A stretch of 64,000 nt of DNA, taken from NCBI GenBank assembly GCA_038207265.1, contig JBBQZZ010000004.1:124001-188000 (forward strand), in the 5' to 3' direction. Numbering within the stretch: the first letter of the stretch is position 1; the number at the start of each line of letters is the position of its first letter. This document shows, in pieces, positions 26,818-36,274 of this stretch. Made by a program: the position numbers and the translations under genes. The notes below the pieces were generated by a model, which was not told where the DNA came from, did not search any database, and saw only the letters and a program-made list of their open reading frames with translations. Source of the stretch: JACMLD01 sp038207265. Its GTDB lineage: Bacteria > Bacteroidota > Bacteroidia > Chitinophagales > Chitinophagaceae.

Positions 26818-27861
26818 TCATTTGTTTGATAAAAAGGCCAGGTTTTTATAGTAATTACTCAGTTCAAAAAATGCCTGTTTAGGTAACCATGATAGGTTTT
26901 GATAGCCGCCATTTCGCTGATGGCGCAACGGCTTTACAATGCCAAATGAGGCGATGTCCAAATCATATTTTATGTTTTCGTTGTGTAAGTAATTATACAT
27001 TACAAAAGTAAAAACAAATGCCCCGGTTATATTTTCTTCTTCAAAGATCCGCAGGTGCTCTTTAATATAATTTGCCTGTATGTCTTCATCTCTTACAGGG
27101 TTGCCTTTTATTTCAGGTACCTGTTTTTTCCAGTCTGCAATTGCCCAGCCAATAGCGCCTTTGTTTTGTGCACCTTTGTAAGCGCAACAACCAAATTCCA
27201 TAACACATAACGGCTTTCCCAATTTTTTATACCGCCGCAGATCTTTTACGAAAGCAACTTTATTAAAAGTAGAACGATAAAAATCTAAGCCAATCAGATC
27301 AAACATTTTCCAATCTATTTTTTCCCAACAGCCCGATGCGTAGGTAATCAATCCATGAAATTGTTGCCTGACCCGTTGTGTAGTTTCGCTCAAAAATTGG
27401 TGAAGGCGGATATTATAAGTCCGTTTCAAATGCAGCATATTCTTTGCAAGACTGAATGGAGAAAAAAGTGACTTCATCCTGCCCTCGCCAGATACAGCAT
27501 CTACAAATCCAATGGTAAATACACTGAACTCACAACCCAGTACAAATATTACATTGGAATATTCAGCCCGCAGCTTTTCTGCCTGCACTGAAGCATCGAC
27601 AATATATTGAATGGTTTCTTCCTGGGATTTATATGGCTGTGCAGGTGAAAAAAAAACTGTTAACCCAAGTTGCAATGCAATTTCTGCGGCGTTTTTTATC
27701 CTTTCTATATCAAAACCTGAAATCCTTACTGCATTACAATGCAAATCATCTCTTATAATTTCCATTTCTTTAGTCACCACATTCAAATTAAAATGTTCCC
27801 TGGTAAGTCCACCGGAAATTGTTCTGACTCCTATATCGTAATTGATGCCGCGGTATTTCAT
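26818..27861 (-). CDS. TIM-barrel glycosidase-like protein
   Basis: 347 residues, no signal peptide, so cytosolic. A (beta/alpha)8 pattern begins RGINYDIG. Candidate acid/base E in FVLGCEFSVF near 110-120 and candidate nucleophile E in LCVMEFGCCAY near 220, both at barrel-strand ends, fit a clan GH-A arrangement. Similar proteins in other phyla have, as I recall, been labelled abortive infection protein, a name without good support; a glycoside-hydrolase-like role is inferred here. The substrate is unknown. It converges on the haloperoxidase-like gene with 9 bases between stops. The start ATG at 27861 follows a candidate TACATTTG promoter box by about 28 bases. Confidence 0.65.
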   Translation of the reverse strand: MKYRGINYDIGVRTISGGLTREHFNLNVVTKEMEIIRDDLHCNAVRISGFDIERIKNAAEIALQLGLTVFFSPAQPYKSQEETIQYIVDASVQAEKLRAEYSNVIFVLGCEFSVFTIGFVDAVSGEGRMKSLFSPFSLAKNMLHLKRTYNIRLHQFLSETTQRVRQQFHGLITYASGCWEKIDWKMFDLIGLDFYRSTFNKVAFVKDLRRYKKLGKPLCVMEFGCCAYKGAQNKGAIGWAIADWKKQVPEIKGNPVRDEDIQANYIKEHLRIFEEENITGAFVFTFVMYNYLHNENIKYDLDIASFGIVKPLRHQRNGGYQNLSWLPKQAFFELSNYYKNLAFLSNK

Positions 27862-27889
27862 TTCAATTTTTAAATGTAGACATAAGACA

Positions 27890-27897
27890 CAAATGTA
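27890..27897 (-). promoter_or_regulatory. Candidate -7 box for the TIM-barrel gene
   Basis: TACATTTG on the minus strand fits TAnnTTTG exactly and gives a predicted leader of about 25 bases to the ATG at 27861. A matching TTTG -33 element is not evident. Confidence 0.35.
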
Positions 27898-28016
27898 GAA
27901 GAATAACGATCTATAGGATAGTACGAAGCATTAAACCTTTATTAAATGAAGTTTACTAAACGCGACAAGAATTCATTTAAATTACAATGGTTAAAATCAA
28001 ATTAATGATGGTTCCA

Positions 28017-29070
28017 TTAACTTTCTTCGTATAAGTCGCCCTGCTGTGATAATATTTCTCGGTACTTATTAAATACCTTGATTTTTGAAATGAAACCAAT
28101 AAATTTTCTATCCTTATCAAGAACCGGCAGGTACCAGCTATGTATGATATCAAATTTTCCATAACAATATGCATATCCTGATCTTCCCGCAGCGTAGCCG
28201 CTGGTTTTTTCATGACAGTCTTTATTGAAAGATTTTTATACTACTCTGTTTTTGTTTGATATGATTTAATTCAATAATACCGACAAAGCGATCCCGTCCA
28301 TCATGTAAGGCAAAAATATTTTTATCACTTCTCTTTACAAGTTCTACCAGGTCTTTCATCTTTTTGTCCATACTAATGGTGTCAAATTGATACTGCAACA
28401 TTTCATCTAACCTGATAGTTGTTAAAATATTTTTTTCTTTTTTGTGTGTAAATAACCGCCCTTCCATGACCAGCTTCTTGGTATCCATAGAAAACGATTC
28501 ATACGTCTTCACTTAAAAAAGGAGATGGATGAAAACAGCATCAGTGGAATAAATAACTCATATTCAATTGTAATTTCAGCAATTAAAAAAATAGCAGTTA
28601 GTACACAATACATTACTCCACTTAATACCCCCGCCATACCAACCAGGCTGAAATTGCCCTCCGGAATTTTTATCCAGGGTGTACTGTTCAACAATTTTGA
28701 AAGTAGAATCCCAGGTAAAAAACTACAAAAAGCGATGGCGCAAAATTACCACCGTTGCCTCCTGCGCCAAGCGTGAGAGCCGCCCCCACTGGTTTAATCA
28801 AAACTATTAATGCAGTGAATGGAATGAGTGACCAGTTTTCGCCCAACCTTTTGAACAAACTTGTATTATTTGTAAAATTTGTCAGCGTACCATTGGCCAC
28901 TAATTTTACACTACCAAACCCTTCTCATAGACCGGCACCCATTTCCCCGGAAAGGATTCAATGCTAACGGCAAATACAATATCTGTGAAAGTGCAGCATT
29001 CTTTAGCTGCAATAATTCTACCTATAAATTTTGGCCACGGTTCAAACCAATCTGTAAAAAAAATAGCCAT
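28017..29070 (-). pseudogene. Decayed ClC-type chloride channel with C-terminal CBS domains
   Basis: Pieces of one ClC protein can be followed in order across several minus-strand frames. They are an N-terminal scrap, then EGFGSVKLVANG, the selectivity-filter segment GAGGNGGNFAPSLF (near 28740-28780), the pore segment LVGMAGVLSG, the helix TAIFLIAEIT, and two CBS units (SMDTKKLVM to FVGIIELNHI, then MKKPAATLREDQDMHIVME to WYLPVLDKDRKFIGFISK, ending at the TAA at 28017). Disabling lesions: in-frame TGA at 28925-28927, frameshifts near 28708, near 28515 in a T-run and near 28158, and loss of the first several membrane helices. The open pieces are 60-100 codons each. ClC proteins move chloride or exchange it for protons; this copy cannot be made intact. 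It lies between the glycosidase-like and monooxygenase genes. Confidence 0.88.
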
Positions 29071-29106
29071 TAATTAATTCCCTTGTAAAATGGGTATGGT
29101 ATTTTG

Positions 29107-30234
29107 TCACAATCTTCTGTTTTTCGCAATATGGTCAACAATCCTTTGGGCATCCAATCCAATTTCTCTTATCTGACCGGTAGGGCTGATCCAATATCCA
29201 CAAAAATACAATCCATCCTTCCCAAAATATTTTTGTTTGGACAGCGGATATTTTAAGTCGCCTATCCGGGCTTTGTCGCCAACCAGCGATTCCAGGTTAT
29301 CCCGGCTAAATCCTATTGCTGCAACAATAGTGTCGAAACTATCCTTGTTTCCTTTTTTAAAATGTACCATGCTGCCTTCAATAAAATCTATACCATCATA
29401 AATTTTAATATGCCCTTTACGGATATGTTTAATAGTACCAATATCCAAGACCGGTGCATCCGCATACCTGCAAATTTGTTCAATGGGCCCGTAAGGCATT
29501 TTTCTCAAACCCAGCTTTGTAATATTTCCAACCAATGCATTCACCAAAGGCGCACTGAGTTTATCGGCTAGCCATGGGGGTAAGCCTTTCAATACCAAAC
29601 TCAGCTCAAGTACCGGAATTCCTAAAACATCTCTTGGTATTATATTCACGGCAGAACGAACTGACATTGCTGGCATAGCACCCTGTTCGTATAAATCTAT
29701 AGCTATCTCGCAGGCCGAGTTTCCAAAACCAACTACCAACACTTTTTTTGACGTAAAGTCAGCGCCTGTCTTATATTCACTACTATGGAAAATCTTACCG
29801 GGGAAGGAATCCATGCCTGGAATTTGAATGGAATTAGGCTTGTGGAATACACCGGTAGCCATCACCAGGTTGCGGGACTTGAAACTTTGCCCATTTGTAT
29901 CAACTGTCCAATGATCCCCGCATCTTTCAAGCGAAAGAGCCTGGGTAGAAAAAACGGGATTGATATTAAATGCGGAACGGTATGCATCCAGGTAATCTAC
30001 TACTTGCTGTCTTGAAGGATAGCGTGGGTAATCCTTTGCCATTTTCAAAAACGGCAAATGAGAAACCCGCTTGTTTGTATGTAAATGCAAACGTTTATAG
30101 TGGTTTCGCCAGGGAGTAGCCACCGCTGCCTCTTTTTCGAGGATGAGGTAGTCTATTTTTTGCTTGCACAAACAAGCTGAAACAGCCAGGCCAGCGATGC
30201 TGGCTCCTATAACAAGCGTATTTGTTTCCTTCAA
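29107..30234 (-). CDS. Flavin-containing NAD(P)H monooxygenase (YUCCA/FMO-like)
   Basis: 375 residues, cytosolic. N-terminal FAD Rossmann motif VIGASIAGLAVSACL at about 8-22, where the usual GxGxxG reads GASIAG. The FMO/BVMO fingerprint appears as FPGKIFHSSEY near 144-154 (FxGxxxHxxxY/W), and the second, NADPH, Rossmann fold as VVGFGNSACEIAIDL near 166-180. The ATG motif equivalent is LVMATGVFHKP. Such enzymes add one oxygen to N, S or carbonyl groups; the substrate is unknown. No in-frame ATG was found near the start, so a TTG at 30234 is used, directly before the conserved beta strand. It is followed by the ClC pseudogene. Confidence 0.85.
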   Translation of the reverse strand: MKETNTLVIGASIAGLAVSACLCKQKIDYLILEKEAAVATPWRNHYKRLHLHTNKRVSHLPFLKMAKDYPRYPSRQQVVDYLDAYRSAFNINPVFSTQALSLERCGDHWTVDTNGQSFKSRNLVMATGVFHKPNSIQIPGMDSFPGKIFHSSEYKTGADFTSKKVLVVGFGNSACEIAIDLYEQGAMPAMSVRSAVNIIPRDVLGIPVLELSLVLKGLPPWLADKLSAPLVNALVGNITKLGLRKMPYGPIEQICRYADAPVLDIGTIKHIRKGHIKIYDGIDFIEGSMVHFKKGNKDSFDTIVAAIGFSRDNLESLVGDKARIGDLKYPLSKQKYFGKDGLYFCGYWISPTGQIREIGLDAQRIVDHIAKNRRL

Positions 30235-30581
30235 TTGAAGTTCGTTTAGGTTAACATGGATGCATTCTATAAAACCTACCTTGAATATAGTGAATAAATA
30301 AAAAACTATTTACCTGAATCAGCTGATTGTGTGAAGGCCCGGTAGCAATTCCTTCAATACGGATCGACGGCATTTATTGCAATTTTTCTTTGTGCATTAA
30401 CCAAAAGAAAGAGTAGCTTTATAGGGACTGGTATTCACTTCAAATGCGGAATTGTTATAGCCTGTAATTTTCAAATTTTCACTTCAATAATCTTCAATCG
30501 CGATCAATAAAACAGCATCTCAATTGTAATATGTAACAATACTGAAAAACCATTATTAATGTTATAAAAAAGGAGGTTACT
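30235..30581. other. Divergent intergenic region, monooxygenase / glycogen-binding gene
   Basis: 347 bases without a gene. It holds promoters for both flanking genes and, at its right end, a strong Shine-Dalgarno sequence. No hairpin, repeat or RNA gene was recognised, and no exact TAnnTTTG box was found near either start. Confidence 0.4.
30571..30576 (+). promoter_or_regulatory. Strong Shine-Dalgarno site of the CBM48 gene
   Basis: AGGAGG, extended to AAAAAGGAGGT, lies 5 bases before the ATG at 30582. It stands out because most starts in this window lack any Shine-Dalgarno sequence, as is general for Bacteroidota. It fixes the start and suggests high or specially controlled translation. Confidence 0.7.
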
Positions 30582-30884
30582 ATGAAACCGCACGATTCAC
30601 CCCGCATCAACAAAAGAAAAAAATCCATTGCCTTTTTTGTTCACAACGATTGTGCCCACCAGATTTCCCTGTCAGGCAGTTTTAACCACTGGGCGAAAGA
30701 CGCTTTGCTCATGAAGCATAAAAGGAATGGAGAATGGAAAATTGAAATACCGTTGTTACCGGCAGGCAGGTATCACTACAAATTTTTTATAGATGAAAAA
30801 ATGTGGATGGAAGATATAGACAACCCCTATCGCGAACCAGATGGTGTAACTGGTTTCAACAGCATTTTGGTTATTGATAATTAA
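30582..30884 (+). CDS. Stand-alone glycogen-binding (CBM48/AMPK-beta-like) domain protein
   Basis: 100 residues, basic N-terminus (INKRKKS) and no signal peptide. Nearly the whole protein is one beta-sandwich domain of the isoamylase-N / AMPK glycogen-binding type: ISLSGSFNHWAKDALLMK, GEWKIEIPLLPAGRYHYKFF and the DNPYREPDGVTGFNSILVI end. Tryptophans at about 37 and 54 fit the glucan-contact positions. There is no catalytic domain, so it is a carbohydrate-binding adaptor rather than an enzyme. No glycogen gene is nearby. Translation signal: a perfect AGGAGG 5 bases upstream. A GNAT gene follows 32 bases later and may be co-transcribed. Confidence 0.82.
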   Translation: MKPHDSPRINKRKKSIAFFVHNDCAHQISLSGSFNHWAKDALLMKHKRNGEWKIEIPLLPAGRYHYKFFIDEKMWMEDIDNPYREPDGVTGFNSILVIDN

Positions 30885-30916
30885 GAGCAGCCGAATACCG
30901 GATTAATGCAAATATT

Positions 30917-31465
30917 ATGGTTGTCCAATTGAAAGATCAAAAGTTATTAACCATTCGTTTACTTGGACCGAACGATAGCGAAAAATTGTGTCAATATCTG
31001 GAACAGCTTTCAGAAGAAACCAAATCACGATTTGGGCCGCATCCATTTGACAAATCTACAGTTGACGAAATTTGCAATAACCTTCCTGGTCATACGCTAC
31101 GATATGTTGCCGTTGATGAAACCAACGGCAACATTGTTGCTTATATGCTGGTTAAACCCGGCCTTATTGAATGGGATGCGCAACGGTATGCCGTTCGTGA
31201 TCAGTTTTTTGATAACGCCACTACGGTAACCTACGCGCCTTCAGTTGCCGATAGATGGCAAAGCTCCGGATTGGGGAGTGCTATGTACAAGTTTATTGAA
31301 CAGGAATTAAAAAGAAAAGGCGTAAAAAAAATAATACTATGGGGTGGCGTTCAGGCTGGTAATCAGAAAGCCATTCATTTTTATTCAAAATATGGTTACC
31401 GCTATATTGCACCTTTCCGGCACGATGGAAAAGACAATTATGATATGCTAAAGGAATTGAATTAA
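30917..31465 (+). CDS. GNAT-family N-acetyltransferase
   Basis: 182 residues, cytosolic. It transfers an acetyl group from acetyl-CoA to an amine. The acetyl-CoA loop is DRWQSSGLGSAMYKFIEQEL (about 112-131), with the R/Q-x-x-G-x-G/A motif as QSSGLG, followed by KKIILWGGVQAGNQKAIHFYSKYGYR, where the asparagine and the late YxxxGY motif are typical. The acceptor is unknown. It follows the glycogen-binding gene by 32 bases on the same strand, which hints at a shared transcript but not at a shared function. Confidence 0.85.
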   Translation: MVVQLKDQKLLTIRLLGPNDSEKLCQYLEQLSEETKSRFGPHPFDKSTVDEICNNLPGHTLRYVAVDETNGNIVAYMLVKPGLIEWDAQRYAVRDQFFDNATTVTYAPSVADRWQSSGLGSAMYKFIEQELKRKGVKKIILWGGVQAGNQKAIHFYSKYGYRYIAPFRHDGKDNYDMLKELN

Positions 31466-31588
31466 GTCTGCCGGTTTATCTTGCTCCACTTTATAAATCT
31501 ATTAACAGCAGTTAGTCGTATACATTACATTCACAACGATGTCTTGATGGCATCTTTGCGTTTGTTCATTAACCATTTATATTTTTGC

Positions 31589-32731
31589 ATGAAATTATTT
31601 TATTTATTTTTTGGGTCGATATCTTTGTTACCCGCTTGTAATAACCCATCTGAAAAAACTTCCGGGGATAAATTCTCTAGCGACACCGTTTATTCTATCA
31701 CCGGGAATATACGGGGAGTAAACAACGGATTGGCTTTGTTAACCTACATCTCCAATGGAAATGTACGGGTAGATAGTGCTGCCATCAGTAATAGCAACTT
31801 TGGTTTTAGTGGAAAATTTGAACAGCCACAGGAAGTGCAACTTAGCTTTGTCAATGAAAGTTATAATGGAGGTATTACCTTTTTTGCGGAAAATTCTGGT
31901 ATCATAATAAAATCTGATACTTCAACACTTAATAAACCAACTATCGAAGGATCATCCTCTCAAACTGTGTATGAAGAATATAATAATGAACTATCAGGCA
32001 TTAATAAAAGCTATGATGCTCTTAATAAATTGGGCCATGATATTTTTGAATCTGGCAAGTTGAACAGGGCCATCGCTGACAGCCTGGTCTCTGTTACCCA
32101 AAAACTTGACAGCAACAAAACGGTTAAGATATCATCATTTGTGAAAGACCATCCCTCCTCTGTAGTGAGTGCATGGGCGATAAACAAAAATCTTTTATTT
32201 GATCCCAACCCGGTAATCCTGGAACCATTGTACCAAAAACTTTCAGCGGCCAATCAAACCGGGATTTATGGAAGCCTTATACATGCAGCAATACAAAATG
32301 CAAAAGCAACTGTCATTGGGAGGAAAGCTATTGAATTTACTCAACCAGATACAAGTGGTAAATCCATTTCGCTTTCGTCCATAAAAAGCAAATATTTACT
32401 GGTAGATTTCTGGGCCAGTTGGTGCGGACCCTGTCGCGCTGAAAATCCAAATGTGTTAAAAGCTTATAGACAATACAAACCAAAGGGATTCGAAATCATT
32501 GGTATTTCACTTGACAGTGACAGGGAAGCATGGCTGAAAGCAATTAAAAAAGATAACCTTAGCTGGACAGAAGTAAGCGATTTAAAAGCCTGGAACAACC
32601 CGGTTTCATTGGCGTATGGTGTAAAAGGTATTCCATTCAACGTATTGCTGAATAAAGATGGAATCATAATAGCAAAAAACCTGCGGGGCAACAATCTACA
32701 GGATAAGCTCAGAGAAATTTTCCCGGACTAA
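31589..32731 (+). CDS. TlpA-like thiol-disulfide oxidoreductase lipoprotein with DUF4369-like N-terminus
   Basis: 380 residues. The ATG at 31589 is chosen because it starts a signal peptide with lipobox LLPAC (Cys16); the frame is open upstream, but that stretch reads as intergenic. N-terminal beta-rich domain with YSITGNIRGVNNGLALLTYI (about 30-130) of the DUF4369 kind, then a helical middle, then a thioredoxin-fold domain with WASWCGPC at 275-282 (C279, C282) and cis-proline GIPFNVLL. It would keep envelope cysteines reduced or assist cytochrome c or lipoprotein maturation at the periplasmic face. No partner is adjacent. A promoter-like TTTG-N21-TATTTTTG lies so close to the ATG that it is doubtful. 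Confidence 0.85.
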   Translation: MKLFYLFFGSISLLPACNNPSEKTSGDKFSSDTVYSITGNIRGVNNGLALLTYISNGNVRVDSAAISNSNFGFSGKFEQPQEVQLSFVNESYNGGITFFAENSGIIIKSDTSTLNKPTIEGSSSQTVYEEYNNELSGINKSYDALNKLGHDIFESGKLNRAIADSLVSVTQKLDSNKTVKISSFVKDHPSSVVSAWAINKNLLFDPNPVILEPLYQKLSAANQTGIYGSLIHAAIQNAKATVIGRKAIEFTQPDTSGKSISLSSIKSKYLLVDFWASWCGPCRAENPNVLKAYRQYKPKGFEIIGISLDSDREAWLKAIKKDNLSWTEVSDLKAWNNPVSLAYGVKGIPFNVLLNKDGIIIAKNLRGNNLQDKLREIFPD

Positions 32732-32977
32732 CATTTGCCTGGAATGTAAAAACTGTATTTGATTGAATAAAAATGGCCAATTTATTATAAAGCCTAAAAC
32801 CTGCTTTGACTATTTTTCAATAGCTAATGATTACTGCATTTGCGATTTTATTCTTAGATCCTTTCACTACTCAATCTAATTTCATATCGTTCATTTTTTT
32901 TCCGGCCCCTTTTACGGCTATGTTTCCTATCTTTAAAATTACTCAGACACTTAACAGTAACCCCAAATTAAATCACT

Positions 32978-35900
32978 ATGAATAAGCATATTGCAATTTT
33001 GCTTAGCCTTTTTGTATGCAGTCAATTATCGGCACAGATAGATGCAGGCCTTTTCAGATTTCCGGATGTTTCCAAGACGCAGATTGTTTTTTCTTATGCC
33101 AATGATCTCTGGGTAATGCCAAAGGAAGGCGGAATGGCAGTTAAATTAAGTTCACCTGCGGGCGTAGAAATATTTCCAAAGTTTTCACCCGACGGAAAAC
33201 AAGTTGCCTATGGTGCCGTGTACGATGGTAACTATGATGTGTATGTGCTTCCGGTTAATGGTGGCATTCCAAAAAGATTGACTGAGCATGGTTATCCGGA
33301 TCGTGTTGTTGACTGGACCAACGATGGAAAGAGCATTTTATTTGCGTCAAGGAGAGCAAGTGGCAAAGCAAGGTTCAACCAGTTTTATACAGTGCCGATC
33401 ATGGGTGGCGTAGAAACCAAATTACCCTTTCCATATGCAGAATTTGGAAGTTATTCGCCGGATGGGAAGCAGATGGCTGTTGTTGTAATGTCTGTTGTTG
33501 GCCGAAACTGGAAGCGTTACCGTGGCGGCAACAATGGCGATATCAGGATTTATGATTTCGAGAAACAAACGCAGGAAAATATCAGCAGTGCCAGTGAAGC
33601 GGATGATGAATTACCCATGTGGCATGAAAATTTTATTTATTTTTTAAGTGATCGCGGACCAGAACTTCGTATGAATTTATGGCGATATGATATTTCCAAA
33701 AAAACTTTCGAACAGCTTACTAAATTTACTGATTACGATGTAAGCTACCCTTCTCAGGGACCTGACGATATCGTTTTCCAGGCAGGCGGTAAATTATACC
33801 TTTTCCCCTATGCCACACAACAGGCTAAAGAGATTAAAGTTTCACTTATTACAGACAAATTATTACTGAAACCAAAACTGGCCGTGGTAAACGATTATAT
33901 TCAACATGCCAGTATCAGCCCTGATGGAAAAAGGGTTTTGGTAGAAGCCAGGGGCGATATTTTTTCATTACCGGCTGAAAACGGTTTTGTAAAAAATCTA
34001 ACAATGAGTTCGGGTGTGGCTGATCGTTATCCCTCCTGGTCTCCCGACGGAAAAACAGTTGCTTACTGGAGCGACAAAAGTGGTGAATACGAATTGTGGA
34101 CCATGGAACCTGCAAAAGAAAATAGTGCAAAGAAAATTACTTCTTATGGTGCCGGATACCGTTACGGACTTTCCTGGTCGCCCGACAATAAGCAACTGGC
34201 TTTTATTGATAAAGCAGGAAAAGTAAAAGTATGTGACATAGCATCTGGCATGACAACCGACGTTGACCAGGGCTTGTATTATTCCCATGGAAATATGGAA
34301 AATTTTACATTCAGCTGGTCTTCAGACAGCCGATGGCTTGCTTATAGTCGCGATCTGGAGAACCTGCACAATGCGGCATTTATATACGATGTAAAAAACA
34401 AGAAAACAAAACAGGTGACTAGCGGTTTCTATACCTGTTCCAATCCTGTATTTGATGCAGAAGGAAAATATCTTTATGTATTAACCTCCCAAACTTTTCA
34501 ACCTTATTACAGCGATGCCGATAATACATTTATTTACGCCAACAGCACACAACTTGCTGTTATTGCGCTTCAGAAAAACACCGCTTCAATACTGTTACCA
34601 AAAAATGATTCAGTAAGCACCCATAAAGACGAAAAGCCTGCACCGGTAAAAGACGAAAAAATCAAAAATGATAAGAAGAAAAAAGACGAAAAAGCAGTAG
34701 TAGATGAAAAAAAAGATGAAAACAAACCTGTCAATATTGATTTTGAAGGAATGGAACAGCGGTTGGAACTACTGCCTTTACCGGCTGGTAATATTGGTGC
34801 GCTTAATTCAGTAAAAGGGAAAATATTATATATCCGTTTTCCCAATACCGGCACTTCCGAAACACAGGGAACCCTCAAATATTATGACATTGACAAGCGG
34901 GAAGAAAAAACAATATTGACGAATGCCGACTATTATATTTTAAGTTTCAACAGGGAAAAGATACTGGCATATAGCACCGGATCCATGGCAGTCATTGCAC
35001 CTACTGAAGGCGCAAAATTTGAAAAGCCATTGCGGGTAAATGAAATGCAGATGGAAATAGATCCGTTGCTTGAATGGAAGCAGATATTTACCGATGCGTG
35101 GCGCATAGAACGGGATTATTTCTACGATCCCAATATGCATGGAACCAACTGGGTACAAGTCAAAGACCGTTATATGAAAATGATGGATGGTGCAATGACA
35201 CGTGAAGAGGTTGATTTTATCATTGGAGAAATGATCGGTGAATTAAATTCTTCTCATACGTATCATTATGGTGGCGATGTTGAAAAAATAAAAACAGAAC
35301 AAACCGGTTATATTGGAGTGGATTGGGAAGCCGCGGGAAATTATTATAAGATAAAAAAAATAATTCATGGGGCTGCATGGGATGCGGAAGTGCATTCACC
35401 ATTGGACCAGTCTGGATCTGATATCAAAGAAGGCGATTTTATACTTGCCGTAAACGGTATCCCCATCACTACTGAAACTGAACCTTACGCTGCCTTCCAG
35501 GGTTTGTCTGGGAAAACAGTTGAACTTACTTTTAACAGCAGTGCGTCATTCAGCAATGCAAAAACTGTCATTATTAAGACGCTGGGCGATGAATACCGTT
35601 TGCGTAATCTTGAGTGGATAGAACATATGCGCAAACGGGTAGATGAAGCAACCAATGGGGAAGTAGGATATATTTATGTGCCTAGTACCGGATTTGACGG
35701 ACAAAGTGAATTGATGCGCCAGTTTAATGCACAATGGAATAAAAAGGCGCTCATTATTGATGAAAGATTCAATGATGGCGGGCAAATCCCGGATCGATTT
35801 ATCGAAATGCTTAACCGTACTCCATTATCGTTTGTTGCTACCCGTGATGGAAAGACCTGGCAATGGCCTAATTATGCCAACTTTGGTCCGAAAGTGATGT

Positions 35901-36256
35901 TGATAAATGGTTGGAGTGGCAGTGGAGGTGACGCATTCCCGGATTATTTCAGAAAGAAAAATCTCGGTCCATTGATCGGTACAAGAACCTGGGGTGGCTT
36001 GATTGGCATCAGCGGTTACCCAGACCTGGTAGATGGTGGTGGTGTTACTGCTCCATCTTTTCGTATTTTCAATCCGGATGGCACCTGGTTCAAAGAAGGC
36101 CATGGCGTTGATCCTGATATTGAAGTTCCTGAAGATATTGCTGCGATGGCAAAAGGCGTGGATCCGCAGCTGGAACGTGCAATTGTTGAAATAAAAAATT
36201 TACTGAAGACGAAAGGATTTAATGCACCTGCAGTTCCGCCAGTAGAAAAAAGATAA
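32978..36256 (+). CDS. Tricorn-type protease homolog (PD40 propeller, PDZ, S41)
   Basis: 1092 residues. Signal peptide about 1-19 (ending LSA), so periplasmic or exported, unlike the cytosolic archaeal tricorn. Beta-propeller repeats (SPDGKQVAYG, SPDGKRVLVEA, SPDNKQLAFID) over about 25-530, a Lys/Asp/Glu-rich disordered linker (about 545-590), a tricorn C1 domain, a PDZ domain (about 770-860) and the S41 serine-protease core with GWSGSGGDAFPDYF, where S982 is the likely nucleophile, and GTRTWGGLIG behind it. The family chops peptides into short pieces. A hairpin terminator follows. The start ATG opens the signal peptide. Neighbours give no specific pathway. Confidence 0.93.
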   Translation: MNKHIAILLSLFVCSQLSAQIDAGLFRFPDVSKTQIVFSYANDLWVMPKEGGMAVKLSSPAGVEIFPKFSPDGKQVAYGAVYDGNYDVYVLPVNGGIPKRLTEHGYPDRVVDWTNDGKSILFASRRASGKARFNQFYTVPIMGGVETKLPFPYAEFGSYSPDGKQMAVVVMSVVGRNWKRYRGGNNGDIRIYDFEKQTQENISSASEADDELPMWHENFIYFLSDRGPELRMNLWRYDISKKTFEQLTKFTDYDVSYPSQGPDDIVFQAGGKLYLFPYATQQAKEIKVSLITDKLLLKPKLAVVNDYIQHASISPDGKRVLVEARGDIFSLPAENGFVKNLTMSSGVADRYPSWSPDGKTVAYWSDKSGEYELWTMEPAKENSAKKITSYGAGYRYGLSWSPDNKQLAFIDKAGKVKVCDIASGMTTDVDQGLYYSHGNMENFTFSWSSDSRWLAYSRDLENLHNAAFIYDVKNKKTKQVTSGFYTCSNPVFDAEGKYLYVLTSQTFQPYYSDADNTFIYANSTQLAVIALQKNTASILLPKNDSVSTHKDEKPAPVKDEKIKNDKKKKDEKAVVDEKKDENKPVNIDFEGMEQRLELLPLPAGNIGALNSVKGKILYIRFPNTGTSETQGTLKYYDIDKREEKTILTNADYYILSFNREKILAYSTGSMAVIAPTEGAKFEKPLRVNEMQMEIDPLLEWKQIFTDAWRIERDYFYDPNMHGTNWVQVKDRYMKMMDGAMTREEVDFIIGEMIGELNSSHTYHYGGDVEKIKTEQTGYIGVDWEAAGNYYKIKKIIHGAAWDAEVHSPLDQSGSDIKEGDFILAVNGIPITTETEPYAAFQGLSGKTVELTFNSSASFSNAKTVIIKTLGDEYRLRNLEWIEHMRKRVDEATNGEVGYIYVPSTGFDGQSELMRQFNAQWNKKALIIDERFNDGGQIPDRFIEMLNRTPLSFVATRDGKTWQWPNYANFGPKVMLINGWSGSGGDAFPDYFRKKNLGPLIGTRTWGGLIGISGYPDLVDGGGVTAPSFRIFNPDGTWFKEGHGVDPDIEVPEDIAAMAKGVDPQLERAIVEIKNLLKTKGFNAPAVPPVEKR

Positions 36257-36274
36257 ATTAAATGTGAAGCTTAC

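Noticed and set aside
28525..28967. Plus-strand open frames over the ClC pseudogene.
   Set aside because: They are the reverse complement of ClC-derived sequence; the minus-strand reading explains the conserved residues.
31555..31587. TTTG-N21-TATTTTTG promoter-like pair before the TlpA-like gene.
   Set aside because: With the usual spacing the transcript would start inside or after the ATG at 31589, so it cannot express the full protein from that start. Probably chance, or the coding start is further downstream.
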